Shown here piece after piece: positions 1 through 4,954 of a stretch of 8,205 nucleotides of DNA; within the stretch, counting starts at the first letter, position 1, and the number at the start of each line of letters is the position of its first letter. The notes under the pieces were generated by a model, which saw only the letters and a list, made by a program, of their open reading frames with translations, searched no databases and had not been told where the DNA came from. Location of the stretch: positions 1 to 8,205 of the forward strand of contig CAJUOF010000113.1 in assembly GCA_910587905.1 (NCBI GenBank). Reading direction: 5' to 3'. The stretch is from an uncultured Lachnospiraceae bacterium (lineage in GTDB: Bacteria > Bacillota_A > Clostridia > Lachnospirales > Lachnospiraceae). The position numbers were made by a program, and so were the translations under genes.

Positions 1-1147
1 GGCTTAAAAACTCCCGCTCGAAAATAACCGTATCCCCGAGGGAATTAAACCGTGGGATGAACTTTAAGCCGAAATTCCCCACCAGAGTGTCGATGGACTG
101 GAACACGCCGGCAAACCAGAAAATCCCCTGCACCAAAACCGCCGCCACACTGCCCGTCAGCTCGCTGACAAGAAGTCCCACAGCCACAGAGAAAGACGCC
201 GCAGGAAATATCCATCCTCCCACATATTTAAGGAAGGCAAAGGAATCCGCAGAAAGCCCCGCCGTCATGGCCGCCTGGCTGCACTGAACCTGGGCAATCC
301 CCGCCAAAATGAGAATCGGAACCATGGACAGAACAAGCAGCGCCAGATACCGGGCAAGGAGAATGCAGGCCGAGGACGATCGTTTCGAATAAAGTGCCGC
401 AGAAGCCTTGGAGCGCCGGTCTTTCAGGGTCCTCGCCACCACGGGAAAAACCGGGAGGATCGCCGCCATCAGGCCCATATAGTCACAGAAGAGCCTGGCG
501 AAAGCCCCAGAGTACCGGTCCTTTTCCACGATATCCTCATATTCCGCCAAAGCCCCCTCGTAGGTCTGGGGCACCTGGACTCCGTTTTTCAGCCTGGCGG
601 ACATATACATGGAACCGCCCCCGATCAGATCGTCCGCCTGATCCATCAGCTCCAAAAACCGCTCAAAGGATACCTCCTCCGGAGGGCCGACCTCGAGATC
701 AAAAACCGGGGGAGCCACCATTTCCATGTCGATTCCGTCTCCCGACATCCTCTCATAAAAAGCACTTTCCTCATTAATATAATCATATCCGAGCTGTTCC
801 AGTTCTTCTCTGCTCCTTCCCGTAAGCTCCGACAGGATCTCTCCCATCTGCGCCTTCTCATCCTCCCCCAGGCTTACCCTCTTGTAAAATCCCAGCGGAT
901 AAGCGGCATAGCTATTCTGGGCATAATCCTCCGTCAGCCGCTTTACGGTCTTCCCCATGACCGTCGTCTCGTCCGTGGAATACGTGTAGCCGTATTCTCC
1001 CTCATGCCCCGGCAGAGGCTTGGGGAGACTCCAGTCCGACTCACCAAGCTGACTTGCAAAAAACAAAACCAGGCAGATCACATAGGCCCAGTAAGCCAGA
1101 CTTTTCACCGTCAGCTTGCATTCCTTAAAAAACAACGCTCCGAACAT
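1..1147 (-). CDS. ABC-2-type transporter permease, C-terminus cut by window edge
   Basis: Membrane subunit that would work with the ATPase encoded just upstream. The frame is open from an ATG at 1147 to the left edge, giving 382 visible residues with no stop. Segments, judged by eye: a short basic cytoplasmic start, a first membrane helix at about residues 18-32, a large outer domain at about 33-218, then hydrophobic segments near 221-239, 261-285, 310-328 and 333-350. One helix, a big extracytoplasmic loop and a C-terminal helix cluster is usual for ABC-2 permeases of Firmicutes. The outer domain is acidic: I count about 38 Asp/Glu against about 15 Lys/Arg. The start overlaps the ATPase stop by one base (TGATG), and an AGGAGG lies 8 nt upstream, so translation is probably coupled. 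Family assignment rests on topology and neighbour; the substrate is unknown, with drug, lipid or antimicrobial-peptide export or detoxification possible. Confidence 0.8.
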   Translation of the reverse strand, partial: MFGALFFKECKLTVKSLAYWAYVICLVLFFASQLGESDWSLPKPLPGHEGEYGYTYSTDETTVMGKTVKRLTEDYAQNSYAAYPLGFYKRVSLGEDEKAQMGEILSELTGRSREELEQLGYDYINEESAFYERMSGDGIDMEMVAPPVFDLEVGPPEEVSFERFLELMDQADDLIGGGSMYMSARLKNGVQVPQTYEGALAEYEDIVEKDRYSGAFARLFCDYMGLMAAILPVFPVVARTLKDRRSKASAALYSKRSSSACILLARYLALLVLSMVPILILAGIAQVQCSQAAMTAGLSADSFAFLKYVGGWIFPAASFSVAVGLLVSELTGSVAAVLVQGIFWFAGVFQSIDTLVGNFGLKFIPRFNSLGDTVIFEREFLS

Positions 1148-2019
1148 CAAAACTCCCTCCTCTCCCTGTGCATCAGATACAGGTAGGCATCCTCCACTCC
1201 CGCCTTGCAGGGCTCCGCCCCAAAAGGAGGCAGTGTTTCCGCCAAAAACCGGATCTGGGCCGCATTGCCGGTGGTTAGAATCGAGGTCACGGAATACCGC
1301 TCCTGGACTTTTGGAAGCTCCAGCCTGGAAATTTCCGCCTGGTACACCCGCCCCTTGGCCAGCAAAAGAAGCTCCTCCACCGTGCCGTCAAAGATCAGTT
1401 CCCCCTGATCCAATACTCCGATCCGCTCGCAGGCCGCCTCCACGTCCCCCACGATATGGGTGGACAAAATGACGATCCGATCCTGGGCGACCTCGCAGAG
1501 CAGATTCCGAAACCGCACCCGTTCCTCCGGGTCAAGCCCCGCCGTAGGTTCATCCACAATCAACACCTTCGGGTCATGGAGCAGCGCCTGGGCAATGCCA
1601 AGCCTTCGCTTCATGCCCCCGGACATGGCCCGCACCTTCGTCCTCACATTCTCCTGCAGGTTGACTCTTTCAAGAAGCGGCCGGATCCGTTCCTTCCGCT
1701 CGGCCCTTGTAAGTCCCGAAAGCACTCCCAGATAATCCATGGCCTCATAAGCGCTCATGCTCCCGTACATGGAAAAATCCTGCGGAAGATAGCCCACCAG
1801 CGACCGCACCTTCCCCGCCTGCTCCACCGGTATGCCGCAGACACTCACCTCGCCGCCGCTTTTCTTCGTCAGCGTGGTCAAAATTTTCATCAATGTCGTC
1901 TTCCCGGCCCCATTGGTCCCGAGAAGCCCGTACATTCCCTTTCCGATGGTCAGATCCAGACCTTTGAGCGCCTGCTTCTTCCCATACCATTTGTCCAGAT
2001 GTTCAATCCTGATCTCCAT
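1147..2019 (-). CDS. ABC transporter ATP-binding protein (ABC-2 export type)
   Basis: Cytoplasmic ATPase of 290 residues that powers the permease encoded next. Nucleotide-binding motifs are intact and in order: Walker A GTNGAGKT at 34-41, Q-loop Gln80, signature MSGGMKRR at 132-139, Walker B VLIVDEP at 152-158, D-loop GLD at 161-163 and switch His188. The signature and the STH switch are typical of ATPases that pair with ABC-2 permeases. Residues from about 220 onward form a C-terminal extension beyond the core, common in this group and of unclear role. The ATG at 2019 has AAAGGA about 7 nt upstream. The permease gene begins on the stop codon. A terminator and a regulator-type repeat sit just upstream, implying its own controlled promoter. 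The ATPase call is secure; the transported substrate is unknown. Confidence 0.93.
   Translation of the reverse strand: MEIRIEHLDKWYGKKQALKGLDLTIGKGMYGLLGTNGAGKTTLMKILTTLTKKSGGEVSVCGIPVEQAGKVRSLVGYLPQDFSMYGSMSAYEAMDYLGVLSGLTRAERKERIRPLLERVNLQENVRTKVRAMSGGMKRRLGIAQALLHDPKVLIVDEPTAGLDPEERVRFRNLLCEVAQDRIVILSTHIVGDVEAACERIGVLDQGELIFDGTVEELLLLAKGRVYQAEISRLELPKVQERYSVTSILTTGNAAQIRFLAETLPPFGAEPCKAGVEDAYLYLMHRERREF
1156..1161 (-). promoter_or_regulatory. Shine-Dalgarno site fixing the permease start
   Basis: A consensus AGGAGG lies 8 nt before the permease ATG at 1147. It sits inside the last codons of the ATPase gene, where it encodes part of the Arg-Glu-Arg-Arg-Glu tail. It supports the ATG that overlaps the ATPase stop as the true start. 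Confidence 0.75.
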
Positions 2020-2034
2020 ATTCCTATCCTTTCC

Positions 2035-2059
2035 CGGCCGTCAAAAACCCTGACGGCCG
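2035..2059 (-). repeat. Inverted repeat in the ATPase gene leader, competing with the terminator stem
   Basis: CGGCCGTC and GACGGCCG form a perfect 8-bp inverted repeat around a 9-nt loop. The upstream arm is also used by the 3' arm of the adjacent terminator, so the two hairpins exclude each other. The hairpin ends 2-3 nt before the ATPase Shine-Dalgarno site (AAAGGA, 2027-2032). Its role is not known; effects on RNA stability or ribosome access are possible. Confidence 0.5.
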
Positions 2060-2077
2060 TTTTCCACCGTCAGGGTT
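2043..2077 (-). terminator. Intrinsic terminator after the histidine kinase gene
   Basis: On the minus strand AACCCTGACGG and CCGTCAGGGTT form a perfect 11-bp stem with a 10-nt loop (TGGAAAACGG), followed by a short run of five T. It begins 19 nt after the kinase stop codon and so should end or attenuate regulator-kinase transcripts before the ATPase gene. The short T-run suggests leaky termination. Confidence 0.8.
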
Positions 2078-2110
2078 ATTATAAAATGGAAATCTCTATT
2101 TTTTCTCTAT
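2078..2110 (-). promoter_or_regulatory. Putative regulator-controlled promoter of the ABC transporter genes
   Basis: Two 11-bp direct repeats lie end to end at 2100-2110 (ATAGAGAAAAA) and 2089-2099 (ATAGAGATTTC). Five bases further on is a perfect -10 box, TATAAT, at 2083-2078. There is no recognisable -35 at 17 bp, as expected for an activator-dependent promoter. The repeats overlap the last codons and stop of the kinase gene. OmpR/PhoB regulators commonly bind direct repeats with an 11-bp period. The same motif occurs before the regulator gene at 4183-4204. Transcription would start near 2071, inside the terminator stem. The repeats are seen directly; the promoter role is inferred. Confidence 0.6.
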
Positions 2111-3475
2111 ATCCTCCGTGCCGAAGGCCGCCGAGAGGATCGCACCGCCGTCCACACTGTTGTGGATGCCGAGGAATCCCCCGTGCTTCTCGCAGAGGAC
2201 CCGGCAGATATAGAGCCCGATGCCGAAATGCTCCTTCCCCGTTTCTTCCTTATCTTTATAATAAGGCTTCGCCGCCATGCGAAGGCCCTCCTCCGAAAAT
2301 CCCGGCCCGTCATCCTTCACATAAAGTTCCAAAAATCCCCCTGACTCTGCGAGGATCACCTGCACCCATTCCTTTGCATAACGCATCCCATTGGAAAGAA
2401 GGTTTTCCGCCACCTCCAAAAACAATTCCTCGTCCAGAAAAAAAATCCGCTCCGGCGAAATGCGCCTCTCCATCCAGATCCGGACTCCCCCGGTCCCGTC
2501 AAGGGCCTCCGCCATGGATCTCACCGCCCCAAAAACCTCCGCCCCGCAGACGGGCTTCCTCTGCACCTTCCGGTCCTCCAGAGAACTGACACTCTTCATG
2601 GTGTCTCCGAACCTTCTTAAGCGCAGGACCTGCCGGTCCATCATGGCAAGGGTTTCCATAAGCTTATCCTCGCTCACCCTGCCGTCCGGGTAATACTTTT
2701 CCAAAAAGTCAATATACCCGTGGAGCACCGTGAGAGGCGTTCTGAGGTCATGGGCAAAGGCATGGTTGAGCCGCCGCTGCTCTTCCATCATGTCCCACAT
2801 TTTCCGGTGATTCTCCCCAAGACTCCTCCGCATCTTCTCAAACCCGGCACAGAGCATCCCCATCTCGTCCCCCGCCCCGTACTCGCAGACAAAATCAAGG
2901 TCATTGGCAGCGATTTTCTCCGCACTGTCCGTCAAAATCCGAAGCGGACGTTTTAATTTGTTCCGGTAAAACAGAAGACAAACCCCGGTGATCCCGACCG
3001 CCGCACAGATGACCATGCCCCAACTCTGGGTAAAATCCAGCACATCCTTTAAAAGCCTGTCCGTACTGCTCATTTCGCCATAAGCGACTCTGTAAGCCCC
3101 ATCAATATGCTCTGCGTAGCTCCTGTAGGCATCCGACTGATAAAACTCGTCGGCCCCAAGTTCGTCAGAATCCATGGGCTCCTCCGGTGCGTCTGGCCCC
3201 TCCGGTACGACTGGCTCTTCCGGTGCGACGGGTTCCTCTGGTGCCACTGGCTCTGCCAGCACGATAGGCATTTCCAAATAAAACTCATCCTTGTAGAGAG
3301 ACCGGTATTTCCATTCCAGATTGCTTAATAATTCCTGGGATAGAGAACCGACGAACATCATCAGGACCAGCGTGGCCGCCGTTCCCAGGGCAATATAGAG
3401 CGCCAGGGCCTTTTTCAGGGAAAGATGAAACAGCCTTTCCCGAAAAGCTCGCCATCTTCTCTTTAGCCAACCCAC
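2096..3475 (-). CDS. Two-component sensor histidine kinase, membrane bound
   Basis: Sensor of 459 residues that should autophosphorylate and pass the phosphate to the regulator encoded upstream. Order of parts: basic N-terminus, membrane helix at about 24-44, outer sensor region at about 45-152, second helix at about 153-170, HAMP linker at about 171-223, then the HisKA domain with phospho-acceptor His242 in AHDLRTPLT. The ATPase domain carries the N-box ENLLSNGMRYA (357-367), G1 box DDGPGF (388-393) and G2 box FGIGLYI (417-423). The sensor region includes Pro/Glu-rich hexapeptide repeats at about 76-100 and is very acidic: about 26 Asp/Glu against 7 Lys/Arg. The start is GTG at 3475, overlapping the regulator gene by 13 nt, with a G-rich site (GGGGGGTGGG) about 6 nt upstream. 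HDLRTPLT-type kinases often sense antimicrobial peptides or envelope stress, but the signal here is unknown. Confidence 0.93.
   Translation of the reverse strand: MGWLKRRWRAFRERLFHLSLKKALALYIALGTAATLVLMMFVGSLSQELLSNLEWKYRSLYKDEFYLEMPIVLAEPVAPEEPVAPEEPVVPEGPDAPEEPMDSDELGADEFYQSDAYRSYAEHIDGAYRVAYGEMSSTDRLLKDVLDFTQSWGMVICAAVGITGVCLLFYRNKLKRPLRILTDSAEKIAANDLDFVCEYGAGDEMGMLCAGFEKMRRSLGENHRKMWDMMEEQRRLNHAFAHDLRTPLTVLHGYIDFLEKYYPDGRVSEDKLMETLAMMDRQVLRLRRFGDTMKSVSSLEDRKVQRKPVCGAEVFGAVRSMAEALDGTGGVRIWMERRISPERIFFLDEELFLEVAENLLSNGMRYAKEWVQVILAESGGFLELYVKDDGPGFSEEGLRMAAKPYYKDKEETGKEHFGIGLYICRVLCEKHGGFLGIHNSVDGGAILSAAFGTEDIEKK
3177..3248 (-). repeat. Four tandem 18-bp repeats inside the kinase gene
   Basis: Four imperfect 18-bp copies run at 3177-3194, 3195-3212, 3213-3230 and 3231-3248, with a partial fifth after that. 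Each encodes a six-residue unit close to PVAPEE, so copy-number change would keep the frame. They lie in the outer sensor region of the kinase. Confidence 0.85.
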
Positions 3476-4137
3476 TGATAGCCCACCCCCCAGACTGTCG
3501 CAATATAAGCCTTCTCCGAATACTTTTTAATTTTCAGGCGGATCCGCCGGATGTGCTCCGTCACAATGGCCTCGTCCCCGTCGCTGTCATAACCCCACAG
3601 CCGCTCATAGATTCGCTCCTTGGAAAAAACCTGCCCCCGGTTCATGGAGAGCAGTTCCACAATATCGAACTCCGTCCTGGTAAGCCCCACGTTCTCCCCG
3701 CCGCAGTAGACGCACCGCCTGGAATAATGGATCACCAGTTCGTCCGAAAACCGAAGCGACTCCTTCTTTCCGCTTCTGGCCTCCCGCCTGAGATGGGCCG
3801 TCACCCGTGCTCCCAGCTCATCCAGAGAAAAGGGCTTGATGATATAATCGTCGCCACCCGTCATCAGCCCGTTGATCCTGTCCTGCTCCTCCACCCTGGC
3901 CGTTAAAAACAAAATCGGACAGTCCACATACTCCCGAATCCTCCGGCACACCTCCAACCCGTCCATCCCCGGCATGTTAATATCCAGGAGAATCAAATCC
4001 GGCTGTCCGGAAATCCGCTCCAGTACCTCCCTCCCGTCTTTCGCCGTTTCTGTCCGATACCCCTGCATGCCAAAAAAATCCGTCAAAAGCGCCCGAATAT
4101 CCCCTTCGTCGTCCGCAATCAAAAGCTTGTACGCCAT
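3463..4137 (-). CDS. Response regulator, OmpR/PhoB family DNA-binding protein
   Basis: Transcription factor of 224 residues, partner of the kinase encoded immediately downstream. The receiver domain (about 1-117) has all key residues: acidic pair Asp9/Asp10, phospho-acceptor Asp52 in LLDINMPG, Thr79 and Lys101 in KPF. The C-terminal winged helix (about 128-224) shows the LTRTEFDIVELL and TEHIRRIRLKI blocks typical of OmpR/PhoB proteins. A CVYC pair (Cys142, Cys145) sits at the start of the DNA-binding domain. I chose ATG 4137 over GTG 4143 because GGGAG at 4147-4151 is 9 nt from the ATG but only 3 nt from the GTG. An 11-bp-period direct repeat in its promoter suggests autoregulation, and a matching repeat before the ABC ATPase gene suggests that transporter is its target. 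The targets are inferred. Confidence 0.95.
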   Translation of the reverse strand: MAYKLLIADDEGDIRALLTDFFGMQGYRTETAKDGREVLERISGQPDLILLDINMPGMDGLEVCRRIREYVDCPILFLTARVEEQDRINGLMTGGDDYIIKPFSLDELGARVTAHLRREARSGKKESLRFSDELVIHYSRRCVYCGGENVGLTRTEFDIVELLSMNRGQVFSKERIYERLWGYDSDGDEAIVTEHIRRIRLKIKKYSEKAYIATVWGVGYQWVG

Positions 4138-4146
4138 AACCACTCA

Positions 4147-4151
4147 CTCCC
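4147..4151 (-). promoter_or_regulatory. Shine-Dalgarno site deciding the regulator start
   Basis: GGGAG lies 9 nt before ATG 4137 and only 3 nt before the in-frame GTG at 4143, so the ATG is preferred and the protein begins MAYKLLIADDE. Confidence 0.65.
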
Positions 4152-4165
4152 ATCCAGAGTTTTCT

Positions 4166-4204
4166 CTTATAAGCTTACCACGGAAATCCCTATAAAAACC
4201 CTAT
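4166..4204 (-). promoter_or_regulatory. Putative autoregulated promoter of the regulator-kinase operon
   Basis: Two adjacent 11-bp direct repeats, ATAGGGTTTTT (4194-4204) and ATAGGGATTTC (4183-4193), are followed 11 nt later by a -10-like TATAAG (4171-4166). No good -35 is visible, so the repeats probably stand in its place, as with the Pho box of PhoB-type promoters. Apart from the A/T spacer, the repeats match those at 2089-2110 at 16 of 18 positions. The gap to the -10 box differs between the sites (11 against 5 nt), so one -10 choice may be wrong. Confidence 0.55.
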
Positions 4205-4217
4205 TTCGCTAAGCCTA

Positions 4218-4238
4218 CGGGAAAAGAAACTTTTTCCG
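4218..4238. repeat. Imperfect inverted repeat between the tRNA terminator and the regulator promoter
   Basis: CGGGAAAAG and CTTTTTCCG flank a 3-nt AAA loop (plus strand): 9 bp with one G-T wobble, or one A-C mismatch on the minus strand. No T-run follows, so it is not an obvious terminator. It may be an operator or a chance hairpin. Confidence 0.4.
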
Positions 4239-4241
4239 CAC

Positions 4242-4293
4242 AAAAAAACCATGTACATGCGCCCATCTATAAATCTCAGCGTATCTACATGGT
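4242..4293 (-). terminator. Intrinsic terminator of the tRNA-Trp/tRNA-Ala unit
   Basis: ACCATGTA and TACATGGT pair at the base, and GATACGC/GCGCATG extends the stem imperfectly. A run of seven T follows on the minus strand. It begins 8 nt after the tRNA-Ala 3' end. Confidence 0.8.
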
Positions 4294-4301
4294 CTTCTTC
4301 G

Positions 4302-4374
4302 TGGAGCATAGGGGACTTGAACCCCTGGCCTCCACACTGCCAGTGTGGCGCGCTCCCAACTGCGCTAATGCCCC
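4302..4374 (-). tRNA. tRNA-Ala (anticodon GGC)
   Basis: A 73-nt cloverleaf. The acceptor GGGGCAT pairs with ATGCTCC (one G-T), with discriminator A. The D stem is GCGC/GCGC. The anticodon stem CCACA/TGTGG holds loop CTGGCAG, giving anticodon GGC, which reads Ala GCC codons. The T arm is AGGGG-TTCAAGT-CCCCT. The 3' CCA is not encoded and must be added after transcription. It is the second gene of a unit with tRNA-Trp, 32 nt downstream of it. Confidence 0.96.
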
Positions 4375-4406
4375 ATGGGATTAATTGGCCTCAAAAGATT
4401 CATAAG

Positions 4407-4479
4407 CAGGGGCGGAAGGACTCGAACCCTCGACATTTGGTTTTGGAGACCAACGTTCTACCGACTGAACTACACCCCT
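4407..4479 (-). tRNA. tRNA-Trp (anticodon CCA)
   Basis: A 73-nt cloverleaf. The acceptor AGGGGTG pairs with CGCCCCT, with discriminator G. The anticodon stem TTGGT/ACCAA holds loop CTCCAAA, giving anticodon CCA for the UGG codon. The T arm is GAGGG-TTCGAGT-CCTTC, with one wobble. The 3' CCA is not encoded. It is the first gene of the unit, directly after a consensus promoter. Confidence 0.96.
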
Positions 4480-4505
4480 GTGCCCTAGCTGAAGCCTACC
4501 CTCCA

Positions 4506-4534
4506 TTTATACCACAGGATTTACCATCTGTCAA
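4506..4534 (-). promoter_or_regulatory. Sigma-A-type promoter of the tRNA-Trp/tRNA-Ala unit
   Basis: A perfect -35 box, TTGACA (4534-4529), stands exactly 17 bp from a -10 box, TATAAA (4511-4506). The start point would be near 4499, about 20 nt before tRNA-Trp. This near-consensus form fits a strongly expressed stable-RNA gene. Confidence 0.9.
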
Positions 4535-4732
4535 CCAGAAAATATCAAAAATTTACATTCAATGAAGTGAAAAGTAGCATTTACCACTTTTTGTAAGAGT
4601 AAATACCACTTTCTTAACCATCGTTTTCAAAGTGGAAATAAACTTTTCAATTCACTTTCATTTTTTGTGTGATACTTTTACAAAATTAACGTACAACTAC
4701 ATGTATTGCACATACATATACCAATATATCAA
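4535..4732. other. AT-rich intergenic spacer with short repeats, no gene seen
   Basis: About 200 nt of very AT-rich DNA between the two tRNA units, in sharp contrast to the GC-rich genes. TACCACTTT occurs twice exactly 22 bp apart (4582-4590 and 4604-4612), with the inverted core AAAGTGG at 4629-4635. I see no credible reading frame or convincing promoter in it. Confidence 0.6.
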
Positions 4733-4784
4733 AAATCCCCGGAAACACTGGATTTCTTTTGATTTCCATCGTTTCCGGGGATTT
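4733..4784 (-). terminator. Intrinsic terminator after tRNA-Leu
   Basis: AAATCCCCGGAAAC (4733-4746) and GTTTCCGGGGATTT (4771-4784) are a perfect 14-bp inverted repeat around a 24-nt loop that can fold further (TGGA/TCCA). On the minus strand the stem ends in a short T-run. It begins 8 nt after the tRNA 3' end. Its symmetry could let it work in both directions. Confidence 0.88.
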
Positions 4785-4792
4785 CTCACTCC

Positions 4793-4875
4793 TGCGGATG
4801 GTGGGACTTGAACCCACACGAGGTCGCCCCCGTCAGATTTTGAGTCTGATGCGTCTGCCATTCCGCCACATCCGC
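4793..4875 (-). tRNA. tRNA-Leu (anticodon CAA)
   Basis: An 83-nt class II tRNA. The acceptor GCGGATG pairs with CATCCGC, with discriminator A. The anticodon stem TCAGA/TCTGA holds loop CTCAAAA, giving anticodon CAA for UUG codons. A long variable arm follows, as expected for leucine, then the T arm GTGGG-TTCAAGT-CCCAC. The 3' CCA is not encoded. It has its own promoter and terminator. Confidence 0.96.
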
Positions 4876-4916
4876 CAATCGCCCGGCCGGTCATACGACC
4901 CGCCGAACCGAGAGTT

Positions 4917-4945
4917 ATTGTACCACATCTTTCCCCAATATGCAA
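4917..4945 (-). promoter_or_regulatory. Sigma-A-type promoter of tRNA-Leu
   Basis: The -35 box TTGCAT (4945-4940) stands exactly 17 bp from the -10 box TACAAT (4922-4917). Transcription would start near 4910, leaving a leader of about 35 nt. The -35 begins 9 nt after the stop codon of the upstream ATPase gene. Confidence 0.87.
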
Positions 4946-4954
4946 GCGGTTTTC

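Noticed and set aside
646..861. 71-codon minus-strand open frame
   Set aside because: It lies inside the permease gene in a different frame; the permease frame is continuous over 382 codons here.
1456..2589. Open frame of 377 codons on the plus strand across the ATPase and kinase genes
   Set aside because: It lies antisense to two genes with complete family motifs, spans their boundary and the terminator, and its translation is rich in Pro, Arg and His with no recognisable domain.
3177..3248. Tandem repeats as a possible CRISPR array
   Set aside because: The 18-bp units are adjacent with no spacers, and they encode an in-frame Pro/Glu peptide repeat inside the kinase.
4621..4700. Possible plus-strand promoter in the AT-rich spacer
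   Set aside because: Candidate -35 and -10 boxes are poor or wrongly spaced, and no plus-strand gene follows.
4302..4875. tRNA genes as an integration site for a mobile element
   Set aside because: I saw no integrase, no repeated copy of a tRNA 3' end and no other att-like repeat in the window.
4697..4945. 82-codon minus-strand open frame across tRNA-Leu
   Set aside because: It passes through the tRNA-Leu promoter, the tRNA and its terminator, so it is not a real gene.
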